Assembly: GCA_023333565.1 (NCBI GenBank)
Contig: JAJKFH010001865.1
Span: 496,001 to 560,000 of the forward strand
Source: Puffinus mauretanicus
Lineage: Eukaryota > Chordata > Aves > Procellariiformes > Procellariidae
Direction of reading: 5' to 3'
Length of the DNA: 64,000 nt
This document shows, piece by piece, positions 36,341-48,339 of the stretch. Position numbers and translations under genes: made by a program. Within the stretch, counting starts at the first letter, position 1. Every line of letters starts with the position of its first letter. The notes under the pieces were generated by a model. It saw only the letters and a program-made list of their open reading frames with translations. It had not been told where the DNA came from and did not search any database.

Positions 36341-39300
36341 GGGCTTCTTCTCTGAACAAGTCAGAAATGCCCCAGGCCAACACGTGTTTGAACAGATGAA
36401 CTATTGTGTAGTATCTTGCAGGCACCCTGACACAGAAAAAGAAATCTGATTTGCACCTTGGGTCGGTCTTTCTCTTACTGCTCTTTTGGGCATCATGGAA
36501 GTGTCCTGATCCATCCTTTGTTAAATGATAAGGGTTACACTAAGTCTTATTCCCCTTGCTCAGCAGAGGGCAAAATATTCTTATGTCCATACCAGTATTT
36601 ATTCATGCTGCTAAGTTCTGATTTGGCTGGCAGACTGGAAAATGCCTGCATCCTAATTAAAAATAAATGGACCCTAGAAGAATATGCAGTGTCAGAAAGA
36701 AGAAAACATTGCCTTAATCATAATTAAAAAGTTTTATGTTCATGGTCAATAGTATCAAACAGGGCAGGCTCATCCAGTAAAATTAATAAAGATAAATGGG
36801 CAGAGTACATCAAAAAAAGAAGATTACTCCTTGCTATGTAACAGGAGTGCTTTTAGTGCTATGGTTGAAGGTGTACTCAGAATAAAAGCTCTCAAAGAAA
36901 GAAACAGAATTTATGAAGTTTTCAGCGAGACATTTGGTCTCTTGAAGGCCTCATGGATTGCTATTGATTTTGGTGGATTTGAGCTATTATATCAGCTGGG
37001 GCTCTCCTCAAATCACTTACTTCATCCTACCTGTTTGCTGAATTTCCTATTTCACCTTGTCTTTCAGAACACAAACCTGATGAAACAGGTCCTGTCATAT
37101 TAATATATTTGTTTAATACATAATTCCCAAGGGTCCTATACTGAAAGTCATGTAGGCAATGCTAGCTACGATTTGTATCACATTCTCCTATGCTCATCCC
37201 CAAGAATGTTTCCTAACAAACCTGGAACTAAATCATTAAGACTGCAGAGAAGCAATATATTAATATCTACCCAAAACACTAAAACAAAACCACACGTATC
37301 TGGCAGAGTACAGGCGCTCTGTTTTTCCTGAGAAGCACTCTCTATCTTCCAGCAAATGGGATTTACCAAGAAAAATACGTTGAAATATTTTTAATGATAA
37401 AAGCAACATGAACCAGCATGGCAAATTCTAACTCTTAATAGAAACTCTGAAGCCTTTAGGCAAGAGCAGTTAAAAAAATAGTTCCCCTGGATGGTATTGT
37501 TGTCCAGGCCTTTAGGGAGCCAGTAAGACACACAGGTGGGTATTTCCATAAACTAACTTTTGCCTAGGGAGGCCACTAGCTCTCCACGGGCTCCATCTGC
37601 AGTCAGCAGAGAAAAGAGAGATACTCCCAAAATGGTAATTCAGAGCCAAAGCCCAGTTTAACCACTCTGAATTGCTCTCCTGGGGGATTTTTTCTCTTCC
37701 CAATGACAGTAGAGCTTTTAGAGGACTATTAGCCTTAGGTAAAGTGAGAATACTCAATTGAACAAGAAACAATGGGCAATCCCCATCAATTCAGAAAATA
37801 AACTTGGAGCTTGGTTTTCCCTGTTTGACACCTTTGTTAATTCCATTTAAAAACTTGAGCAGAAAACAAGAGGAGGATCTTAGGTCTGCAGTAGGTTTGT
37901 AGATTTCCATTCTAAATCTGTTTTATATTCCTCTAAAAGAACAGTTGTTTGTTTTTTTTTTTATGGCTGCTGTGGAAATCAGAATTTAAAATGAACCTTT
38001 ACTCCTTTGGGTAAATCAAAATTAATAAAATAATATAATAGTATTCTTTAAAAGAATATGACTCTATGGTAGCCCCCCAAAATGCTCACAGAACTTTTTA
38101 GACTTTTTAGCTTATTTCTAATTCATGGAATGTACCCTAATTTCCTGCAAGTAGCAACCTGACACCATACAAGTCTCAATGCTGCACGAATTCCTCCTGT
38201 ATTTAAGACACCAGGTAGATTTGTCAGTAGCAGTTCAGCACCAAAAAGATTGTTTCCTGACTGAGAAGCCAGACTCAGATAAATAGAGTGCCTGAAAAAA
38301 ACCTTTAGATGTTCTTTGCAGACAGCAGTAAACAGTAGATATTTTGAAAAGTGGGGAGTCTGCAGCTGGAAAAGAACCTCCCGAGCCAGAATTGCCATCC
38401 TGAAACAAGTCAGCTCTTTCTTAGTAAACTGTTCTTCTGTGCTCCAAATAGGACAGCTTGAATTTGCTATGTACAAGGTGTACTTTACTTCTTGATACGG
38501 ATGGATTCATGCGAATAACTCCTATTAACACTAATGGCAGTTAAATGCATCGGTCCTTGAGTATTACTATTAAAATACACCTTCTCACTTGTACCCTTGA
38601 TTAGCGTTAACATGGGGCTAGCTGGAGTTTCCAAATGGTCTTCAGCAGTAAATTGTCAGTAATTTTAGGTGTCAATAATCATTATTCACCTTCTCTAAAA
38701 TACAGTTGTAGGAGTTAGGGAGTTTTCATTCCTCAGCAACAGTCATAAAGCAGAGCTAGTCCTGAACATGGTATCCGGTACAGCTCTTTAAAACGTGGGC
38801 AACTGTAATGTCAATGAGTTACTTCATCAGAACCCTTTCAGCATTGCCAGGAGCCTCCCTGAGCTGGCTAAGCACATATGGAAAAGATGGTGTGGCAAGT
38901 TTAGGTGCCCCAAAACTGATAACGCTAAGAAGGAATTACCAGTGATGGTAGTTTGCACAAAACAACCATCAGCACAATTAAATGGTAACCATGGAATTAC
39001 TAGGGCATCTGTTCCTTTTTTCTTTTTTTTTTTTTTTTTGAGAAAATGAGGAGTAGCTTGAAAATAAGTTTAAAAGAACCATGATAATTTGCAACAGGAA
39101 CAGAAGGACCTTGGGGAGGAAAGGAAGAGCCACAGGCATCCAGGCTGGGCACTGTCTGTAGCCGCCCCGCCAGCATCGCCACCTCCACCTGGAACAGGCA
39201 GAGCCCTCTCCCATGGGACAGGTGCTGGGGGCAGTGCTCCACTCGTGGGAGTGAGATATGGGGAGACCCACACCAGGGGGTGCAGAGGGGACCTTGCAGA

Positions 39301-39958
39301 GGCTTTTTCACCAGCACACATGTTGGGGGTCGCAGGAGCAGGGCAGGTGGAGGTAGGACTGTAATGTGTGCATGTGTCTTTGTGGGATTAAAACTTTTGG
39401 GGATTAGTTACAAAAGGGTGTTTAGAAATTTTAAGGGCTTATTAACATTTTAGAAGTGACTAATATTGAGGTTTATCTGCAATATGGTTCATAGTGATCC
39501 TGAATATATAGTTCACTGTTCTCCAGTTAATCACATGCTGTCAATAAATTAATAAACTGCTTCAATCTGATTTGAATTAAACCACATCAGTTGAGCAGGG
39601 TTTTCCCTGTAACAGTAAGTAGTGGATAAATATACCAAAAGTCAGGCACAGATCGAGTTTTACACCCACATCAAATCCCACTGATGTCTGTGAGTACTCA
39701 GTTCATGATCTACCCTAAGCAAAAAGTGATGTTCAACATGAGCAAACGTTAAAGCAGGGAGATAATTATATGCAGTACAACAACAGCTCTGCTACTAAGT
39801 CATTGTTCAGACACTGAGTTTTGCCCGCACTCTTTTAGTATAAGGAGTAACTTGCAATGGTAATAATAAGAATAACATTGAGCTGCATCAAGCAAGATGT
39901 GAAACATAAAATCTACATTTTTAAGAAAATGTTGATATTTCTTTTCTCCCACTTCCAG
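36341..39958. other. No gene recognised; T-run and GC-rich patch near the end
   Basis: AT-rich, probably intron. At 39020-39040 a poly-T run is followed by a GC-rich block (39100-39360) with several overlapping open frames but no domain. Confidence 0.45.
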
Positions 39959-40041
39959 CAAAAAGCAGGAAAGGAACACATTTCAAACATTACAATATCA
40001 GAACAAGCGATTGAGTCTAGTGGAAGATTTGACACAAAGAT
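39959..40041 (+). CDS. Internal coding exon of an unidentified host gene
   Basis: 83 nt between a strong acceptor (TTTCTTTTCTCCCACTTCCAG, 39938-39958) and a good donor (GAT|GTAAGC, 40042). It opens at phase 0 and leaves two bases (AT), giving 27 codons. The peptide, which includes the sequon-like NIT in HISNITISEQ, has no domain I know. The exon at 41544 starts with the single base needed to complete the split codon (Ile), so the two join in frame. Good splice sites on both sides and phase agreement support a real exon. Conservation and RNA evidence are not available here. I cannot assign a function. Confidence 0.5.
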
Positions 40042-41543
40042 GTAAGCTGGTGTACTTTATCAAGCTTAGACCTCTTTTTATATAGCAATTTAATAAAGCT
40101 CTCCTTGATTTGCACTTGATTCTCCTCTCAGTCACCAGTGTTCCACAGGGTGAGCTGCCACCAGTTTGATGGACATCAGTACAAAAACTTCTACACACAA
40201 GTACATGGTGGTTACACTTTCTGTTGCAAAAGCCAGATCTGAACGTAGGTAGATGCTGGAATAAATTTCCAGCTCGCATTTTTTCAGGTGAGCACACTGA
40301 GCCATTTGTCAATCTGCATTAGCCCAAAGGGTATGAAAAACAGAATAGGTAGAGTAGAGACAATCCTGTACTTTGTTGTGTCACATCTTCCTGTTCCTCC
40401 CAAGTCTGAGCAATGCCAGGGAGGAGCCTGGAAACTGCTCTCCCACCCTATGCTTCTGTATTCGTAAAAATATGAATATATATCCTTTGCCCTATAAGTG
40501 TGAGAGGTAAAGACATACTAAATTTGTAAAAGTTGCCTCTGACCCTCAGGATGTCAAATTTCCATTGGTTTGGATGCAGCGCCTGTGCTGGAAGAAGCAC
40601 CACCTGGAGCCTTTCAGCAGGTGCAGCCTTCACTCCCCCTACATACACTTTCACATTGGCAGTGGTGAGCTTCTACTTATCATGGCTCATAGGCAACACA
40701 GGATCTCTGCAACCACCAGAAGCACCAGGCTTTCCTTCCCAAACCTGGCACAGAGAGCAATGGTTTCACCTTCAGCAGCAGTTTGTACTGTTTCCTCAGT
40801 ACCAAACTCCCACCAAAAGCTAGTACCTGGATATACTTGGGTATACAAACCCCAGCTCCTCTGTGTAAAATGTTGCCTTTGACAGACACAGAAAAACATT
40901 GCAAAAAATGGTAGTGCTCAAGAATTTACCAGTGTAATTGTCATTAAGCAAATATGATTACTAAGCCATCTAATTACAGTATGAGAAAGACACATTATAT
41001 TCTCTCCTCTGCTTCCATTCTTCCCCACTTCCTTCATGTGACACTAAAGAAGACTTAGTATACTGGCTCTGTGACTTCGCTGTGTCAGAGGCTTGTTTTT
41101 CTTGTAAGTTATCCTCTGCTCCATTGTAAAATTGTCCTGTTTCCTTACAAATTCAAGTATGTGCATCACCTGCTTCTGTGATTTTGCAAAGCACATGACT
41201 TGTTGTCCAAAAAGGAAGCAGAGATTAAAAAGGGTTTTTTTCTTTAAATAAAATGTATTAGAAGCTACAAAGGGAAAACATCACTTTTTATTATTTTTTT
41301 AGATGTAGCCCAGAGACAGATTTTTCTCTTCACAAAGTAGAAAATTGAATTATTCTATCTGAGTGCTCTCTGTCCTTCTCTCATCCTCTCAACTTTCTAC
41401 AAGCAACAGAGAAATCATTAAAAATACATGGAGTCTACAAAAGGGAAAAAAAAAGAAAAAGCTTGTGTAAAGCTAAGAGAAAGGTTTAATAAAAACATCG
41501 CTTATACTTTTTTCCCTTCTCCCTTTTTTTTTTTCCCTTCCAG
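40042..41543 (+). other. Inferred intron between the two best exons
   Basis: GTAAGC at the start and a long pyrimidine tract ending CCCTTCCAG at 41543. Open frames near 40533-40904 overlap on both strands and have no recognised domain. Confidence 0.45.
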
Positions 41544-41712
41544 CCAGGGAAATGCGTCCAGTAATAGAATCTGGAAACAGAACACAAATCCCATCCGAGA
41601 GGCAGAAAATGTAATGATGTTAAAGTCTGATGTTTATGATGCCTCTCGGTTAGTGAATGGTGGCAGTGGCAACTCTACAGCAACAAATGGCATGCAAGAA
41701 ACTATTTGTTAG
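41544..41712 (+). CDS. Terminal coding exon of an unidentified host gene
   Basis: The acceptor is very strong: about 40 bases of almost pure pyrimidine before CCAG at 41543. One base completes the split codon, then 55 codons run to TAG at 41710-41712. The peptide is hydrophilic, has no membrane segment, contains NAS and NST sequons and KSDVYDASRLVNGG, and ends ETIC, which could be a C-terminal binding motif or nothing. AATAAA follows at 41757. It has the layout of a last exon with a short 3'UTR. The open frame upstream of 41544, which reads as a run of Phe and Ser, is pyrimidine-tract translation and should not be included. I do not recognise the protein. Confidence 0.55.
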
Positions 41713-41756
41713 TGAAGGGCTGCTGCAGAATGTTATACATAAATGCCCTTATTTGC

Positions 41757-41762
41757 AATAAA
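41757..41762 (+). terminator. Polyadenylation signal AATAAA
   Basis: A canonical hexamer 45 bases after the stop codon at 41712, followed by an AT-rich stretch. It is consistent with an end of the transcript, though other downstream AATAAA motifs could also serve. Confidence 0.5.
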
Positions 41763-42910
41763 TATTTAAACATTTTATTTAAAAAAAGAAAAGAAACACA
41801 AATCAGAGGCTCCATTACCATGATTTGTTTTTAAAAAAGCTAAATTTATATATCATTAAGCTGGAAAACTAAAACACTGAGGGATTGTTGCTGGGGAAAT
41901 TCTTTCCTCTTCTGCTTTTTTTCTTCTATTTTTCTATGTGGCAATACTTCCTACCACTTCACATTTTCTGTAAGCCGTGATTCTTAGCAAATACGTACAT
42001 AATCATATCTGGAAAAAAGCATACTAGTGCCTAAGATACAAGCACCAGAGGGGTGAAATTCTCTGTTGTTTAAATCCTCATAACTTAAATGATTTTCACA
42101 GAGTTACATCACTTTGCCCCTGCTGAGAATCTGGCCTCACGGTTTTAATAATGTACGAGCAGAGCAAAAATTATCTATGCATTCTGAGAAAGGGAAAGAA
42201 AAAGTTTTAATGGAGTTATCCATCTTTGCAGTCTTACCGATAGTCACCCTAACCTTAAATGAAAAGAAAGAGCTGAATTCTCCCATTTGTTGTACACTGA
42301 AGGGGGAGGGAGGGAGGGAGAGGAGGGGAGGAATGCGCTTTCTATATCGGTATGAAGGGTAGTTCAATGTACAGGCTGCTACTATGGTTTCCACAGTCTG
42401 GATTCATCTCTGCTTTGTGCTGCAGAAATGTGAAGCGTGCTGAGTAAATGTGTGGATCAAGGCTAGAACTTAGCTGTTAAGTCAGATGCTGCAATGCCTA
42501 AATCTTAGTCACCTGCTCCTCTTCCGTCCCTCCGCTGTACAGGATCTAGCCCCCTACTCCGGCACCCACCCGGGCAGAGGCAGGACTCCAACCGCGAGCT
42601 GCCAACGCAGCCACACATGGAGCGAGCCTCTTCTGGTCCCCTACCCTGGCCTCCAGAGCAATGCCCTTCTGCACTCGTGATCACAGCACTCAGTCCTCTC
42701 TAAGGCAGATTTTCTTCAAGGACTTGGCCAAATTATTCTTTTTATTTTAAAATATAGGTAGAAAAAGAAAAATACAACCCACCTCCCGCAACGTAAAGTC
42801 ACATGGATGAAAAACTGAGTGGGTTTATTTGCATGCCCTGAAACCGGGAGATTTGCTTTCAACCTTTTTTTTTTTTTATTACCAGAGGATTCAGTTATCC
42901 ATTTTTCCAG

Positions 42911-43001
42911 ACAGTGTCTTAAGCAACAGGGCAACAAAGCAGAGTTGATGTCCAACAGTTCTTCAGCTAAGGATGTGCTAAAGTGCAAAAAGAAAACCTA
43001 G
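42911..43001 (+). CDS. Candidate alternative last exon
   Basis: The acceptor TATCCATTTTTCCAG (42910) is followed by one base that completes a codon in the phase left by the exon at 39959. About 29 codons then run to TAG at 42999-43001, ending in a basic KCKKKT tail. It could replace the 41544 exon in an alternative transcript. Short open stretches of this size arise by chance, so this is weak. A stronger pyrimidine tract ends at 42885, but that acceptor gives the wrong phase. Confidence 0.2.
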
Positions 43002-45105
43002 TGAGTCCTTGGTCTGGAAAATACAGACAAAAGGAATAGGAGAAAGCGGACGCGATCTCAGGATGGGGTCTGCTTTGTATCCACTAAGTGTCTACAAAAC
43101 AGCCATGTAAAATTTGTGCCACCTGCAGACATTACAATGTATTTTTGACCATTCAGTGCACTTATCTGCCCTGATAACTAAATTCTGCACATTTTTTGCA
43201 CACATCCTTTAAATGAGCTTTAATCAGTTTAAGTGACAAGATTGAAGAGCTTTTGATCAGTTCAGTATTTCAGTTGCAAAGATGACATTAGACTCCTTCC
43301 TTCAAAGCCTTCATCTGATATGTTACAGGTACCACAAAGAAATCAGCAATTAAAACCAAAACTGATACTTTCAATATGCGAAGGGGGGAAACGTAAATTA
43401 CATCTGAACTGCACTGTTTTCTTGAAAAATTAAAACTAAAAGGCTGCAGGTTTGCTTGCCTTGCTCTTTGATGTTGTGTGTCTTCTTTAAAAAAAAGAAA
43501 AAACTTGCACATTATCCTCTGAACAAACTTGAGTACTAGCCTCAAACCCACTTTATTTTCCTGAGAGCAGAGATGATTATATGAATAAATCCAGTTGTGA
43601 GCTTAATAAGCTTTGGCAGGAAAGGGGCTGGAGGAAGGTGAGCAATGGAGCAAGCCAAGAAAAATACCCAAATTAACCTTCAACCTCCTCAGTAATATCT
43701 AAAGCTGATAAAGGAAAGTTTGTGAGTTAATTTCACAAGGATATTGCTCTCCGTTAGTGTAAGTAGCAAGTGGGAAATTACAAAGTAATAGAAAATATGT
43801 TCTGGAAAGAAAAGAACATTTTAGGCATTTCACGGAAGCTCTAATTGTTTGACTTCTCTTTTTAGCTGTAGTTTGTAGCTCAGCTTTTCTGGGATTTAGT
43901 AAAAGAAATCAGACATCCTGGGGGAACATCCCATGGGACTGAAATCATCAGAGCAAAGCTGGAGTCAGCTTGTCCATCCCCAACTGTCGTTTTAAGGAGA
44001 TGTTATTATGAGAAGAATTGACCTACCATGTTAACACCTGCATTCCTGGAATATAGGGGCATCACCTCCAAAAGCAGTACAAGGTGGAAGACAGAAGGAG
44101 AGAAACCAAAATCCCTGCAATTAAAAACTGTATGGCAATGACATCAGGAAAAATGCAGTCTTGCTGTGTTTCTCAGAGAAGAGTTAATGCCCAGAAACAG
44201 CTCTTTGGGCCAGTACTGTTCTAATAACAATGCATGTTCGCACTTATAGGATAATGTCATCTATTGTTTCTGGTTGAATTTATCATAAAAAGAGATTACC
44301 TAAGGAAAATTACTTGGTGATGCTGCCTATCTGCAATTAGACATGCTCATGTTTGGAAATAGACACTATCATTTACCAACAGCAGTTCTGAGGATAGTTT
44401 GCATTAAAATGTTTCTCACATCTACTGTATGCAATCTTTGTCAAATGAGGCCAGGCAGAAAAATATACATGAAGTTAGTGAAATAAAAAAAATAACAAAT
44501 GGTGTATTCTGTCTTCTTGCCAGCTGCTTTATATCCACTGGCACTTGTTTTTTGATCCTATACACAAAATAATCTCCTTCAAATCTGTAGCTCCAAGTAC
44601 ATGAAAGTGAGAATCCAAACTATCCAAAAGATCTTAAAACAAAAAAAAACTGGTATAAGGAATAATTTAAGATTGGATTTGGAGAAATACTCAAAAATAG
44701 TAAAATATATTGGATATGTAAGTTATATTTTGGTCTGGAAGCTGCACTGCAGTTGAAGTGGCACTGGATTTTCTGGCAACACATCCAGAGTTTTCTTTTC
44801 TGAGACATACTTGGAAAAATGCAGAGTAGGCCATTTGTGTGGTCACTCAGTATTTTAGGTTTCCCATATTGAATAAAGTTTTCAATCTTTTCAATGCCCC
44901 AATGGCTTGCAGAGTCTGTGAGAGGGTCTTCTTTAGTTAAATCAATCTGAATTCTCTGTACAGTTTAAAAACCTATGGTCCTCTAGAAATCTAAGTGCAT
45001 GCTGTTTAACAGGAGAAATACAATGAAAAATAGGTCTTTAAAACTTTGCCATTTTTTTTGTTTACACACAGACAGCTGAATAGTCTTACAAATCCTACAT
45101 GAATC

Positions 45106-45135
45106 ATATATATGCATAGCATATATATGCATAGC
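45106..45135. repeat. 15-bp perfect tandem duplication
   Basis: ATATATATGCATAGC occurs twice, back to back. Confidence 0.97.
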
Positions 45136-46499
45136 AGTACCTGCTAAAAAGCAAGCAGTTTGGTCCTATACTCCTGCAAATTTCAATGCAGACTTCCTAA
45201 GCAGTATTCTGCAACTTCCCTGCAGGAAAGCCACAGCAGCGTCTTTCTAGTGAAACTAATGGTATGAGTGGAGAGGGATATGAAAGGCTATGTGACATCT
45301 GATACAGTCAGAACAACTCTTACTGTGATGCCTGTGTACCTGATGATATTTGACATGATTTTACTGATTATATCTTCTTTGACAGATATATTTTACTCCA
45401 TTTGGCAGGTGAAAAATGGAGATATAAAAAAATTCAGAGACTTATTCAACATAAGAGGTCTGGGCTGAGGCTGAGGATGGCTTTGGTCCACACAGCCATC
45501 CTTTTTAACAAACCCATGCGCTTAGATTAGGTTACTACCTTGAACAGTTGCATCCTGAATAGAATATCAGGGGATTAAAAACTTGATACCAGCTATAGAA
45601 CCCTTTAGGAGCAGTGACTACAATGCTATTTCTTCTTATAAATGCACTTGCAGGAGTAACAAGCCAGGCTTTCCAGGGCTCTGTTGCAGACAGAATAGGC
45701 ACCAGGGTCATGACCTCACGATGTTTCTAGCCCCAAGCAGTTGGCGATTTTGTCTATGTCTAATACATTTCCAGGCCATTGGTATGAACAAATGAGAATT
45801 TTCCCCTCTATAGATTTCCAAAATTGCTTACTGCTTATACTTTGGCCCTTTACTATCTGCATACTCATCTGTTTTGAACTGTTTGAAGGAGATAAATGTT
45901 TGCGGTCTCCTCTGTTTCTGTGATCATGAAAAAACTTTGGCATGGAAGAGAATTTGAAAGATAAAATCAGATCTGAAAAGAGAAAAGCTATACAACATAT
46001 TTTTCTTAAGCTACTGAGATATTTGCTTGCTGCTTTTATAGAACCCATGAAGTCTGCCTTTCCTTTTTATGTAATCAAAATCACTGTCAAAATTCAAATA
46101 TGAAACCTTGGCCTTCTTTTGTTGATCTTCCTCCCTTAGCTCTCCTACTTGATGAGCTGCGATGATGAGTTGGTATTTATCAAGATGAACATGTTGTTTT
46201 GGCTTTTGGACCAGATTCAGCCTCTCCTATCTCCCTATTCACTTCTCCCCATTGTTGCCAGATCCTTCCCTGCTTCAGGATCCAACTTTGCTCTGACAAT
46301 ATAATGAAGACTTCAAGCTGTTTAATTTGCATATCATAAAATATTCACGCTAAGTCAGTGGGACTCATTTACCATTATTTAGTTGGCTGGGAATGTTTTA
46401 GATCTAAGAGTCTGTATGTAGTTTCTTTCTACTAACAGCTAACCAGTGTCTCACCCACAAATGCTTGTTACACTTTTGGCATCTAAATCTGTAAGTTCC

Positions 46500-46989
46500 T
46501 TTACACTCTTTATTCTATACCATCTATGTCATGCCCAGGTCCCACACTTTCCAATACATCTCAATTAATCACCACCACCTTTACTGTATTTTGATATATA
46601 CACACAGATATCATTCCCTTAGTCCATGGGCCGTCCCTCTAAGATGTCCGTTGAGTTCATTTAGTCCATGACTTTAGGCTCCTCCATTTGTCATAACAGT
46701 CTTTCAGGGCAGGAAAGGTGGTGTGTGGTGTTGAATTGTTGCATGCTGGAGCCAGTTCTGGTTCCACCACCACTGTGCTTGTCCAGTTCTATCATCGCTG
46801 CACTTTGCTTGGTTTTATCAAAATTCATTCTTCATTAATCTCGGTGATTCTTACTATAATACTGTTGATGTGGCATATAGTGACCACAGAAGTGATGACA
46901 TACAGTATTATATAGCAATTAACATCATACAATTCAGTTCATTGGCTATTTTCACCCAAAATCAAATCCCGTTGAGGTACACATTGGAC
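46500..46989 (-). other. ERV 3' non-coding region, left boundary uncertain
   Basis: Sequence after the integrase codons, including AGTCCATGGGCCGTCCCTCT near 46621-46640. It resembles the non-coding 3' part of avian ERVL-like elements. No polypurine tract or LTR could be identified. Confidence 0.5.
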
Positions 46990-47828
46990 TTCCCTTTCCT
47001 TCTGCATCACCCACTAAATGCACCCAGGTCCTTGAGCAAAAGCAATCCCACGAACGGATTTTCCCTTGCCCGAGGCAGGAGTAACCCAGACTGTCTTCCC
47101 CAGCATATTTTTTATGCGCACTTTATCTCCTTCTACATTACATAAAAGTTTTGATTGGGCAGGGCAGCTCGATCGACAGATCTTCTAGTGTTGACTAACC
47201 AGGTAGCTTTTGCTAAATGTGTATCCCAATGTTTGAATGTCCCACCACCCATTGCTCTCAGTGTAGTCTTTAGCAGTCCGTTTTATTGTTCGATTTTCCC
47301 AGAGGCTGGTGCATGGTAGGGGATGTGATATACCCATTCAATGCCATGCTCTTGGGCCCAGGTGTCCATGAGGGTGTTTCGGAAATGAGTCCTGTTGTCT
47401 GACTCAGTTCTTTCTGGAGTGCCATGTTGCTATAGGACTTGCTTTTCAAGGCCCAGGATAGTGTTCTGAGTGGTGGCATGGGGCACGGGATATGTTTCCA
47501 ACCATCTGGTGGTTGCTTCCACCATGGTGAGCACATAGCGCTTGCCGTGGCGGGTTTGTGGGAGTGTGATATAATCAGTCTGCCAAGCCTCCCCATATTT
47601 ATAGTTCAACCATCGTCCTCCATACCAAAGAGGCTTTACTCGCTTGGCTTGCTTGATTGCAGTGCATGTTCCACATTCATGGATAACCTGTGCAATAGCG
47701 TCCATGGTAAAGTCCATCCCTCGATCACGAGCGCATCTATATGTTGCATCTCTTCCTTGATGGCCTGAGGAGTCATGGGCCCACCGAGCTATAAATAATT
47801 CACTCTTATGTTGCCAGTCCAGATCCAC
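46990..47828 (-). pseudogene. ERV integrase, disrupted
   Basis: Integrase joins retroviral DNA to host DNA. The N-terminal zinc-binding part shows the H-H-C-C pattern (HQGRD... and HECGTC) in the frame beginning at 47828. The core has the first Asp in WQTDY (codon at 47576), the second in ESDN (47399) and Glu in SGKIE (47291). All three lie in one frame and the last two have exactly 35 residues between them, the DD35E spacing. Two in-frame stops interrupt it: a TAG near 47430 where a Trp is expected, and a TAA just after the Glu. Beyond these, C-terminal-like sequence continues to about 46990. The catalytic residues survive but the gene cannot make a full protein. Confidence 0.93.
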
Positions 47829-48335
47829 CTAAGCCACTTCAATCTTAGCAGCCTGATCCACCTGCTGGTTGTTTTGATGTTCTTCAGTGGCCCGACGCTT
47901 GGGTACGTGAGCATCTACGTGACGTACTTTTACAACCAGGTTCTCTACTCGGGCAGCAATACCTTGCCACAATGCGGCAGCCCAGATGGGTTTACCTCCA
48001 TGCTGCCAGTTGTTCTGCTTCCATTGCTGCAACAACCCCCACAGGACATTTGCCACCATCCATGAGTCAGTATAAAGTACTGGCCATTTTTCTCGTTCAG
48101 CAATGTCCAAGGCCAGCTGGATGGCTTTCACCTCTGCAAACTGACTCGATTCACCTTCTCCTTCATCAGTTTCTGCAACTTGGCGTATAGGACTCCATAC
48201 AGCAGCTTTCCACCTCCGACGCTTTCCCACAAGGCGACAGGACCCATCAGTGAACAGGGCATATTGCTTCTCGTTTTCTGGTAGTTTATTATACAGTGGG
48301 GCCTCTTCAGCACGTGTCACCTCCTCCTCTGGCAA
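47829..48335 (-). pseudogene. ERV RNase H domain
   Basis: RNase H removes the RNA strand during reverse transcription. An open frame of 168 codons keeps the four acidic positions in order: TDGS, AEVKA, YTDSW and VDQAA. The last is preceded by the HVDAH segment typical of retroviral RNase H. A single stop separates it from the integrase frame, which continues in the same register. It is one of the best-kept domains in this provirus. Upstream, the connection to the RT is in another frame (48723-48307), so the polyprotein is broken. Confidence 0.92.
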
Positions 48336-48339
48336 TATT

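Larger units (their letters stand above)
41763..46499. other. Downstream flank: possible 3'UTR, then no gene recognised
   Basis: AT-rich. One possible alternative last exon lies at 42911-43001. A G-rich GGGAGGGAGGGAG run lies at 42302-42335, and a 15-bp perfect duplication at 45106-45135. Nothing else is supported. Confidence 0.4.
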
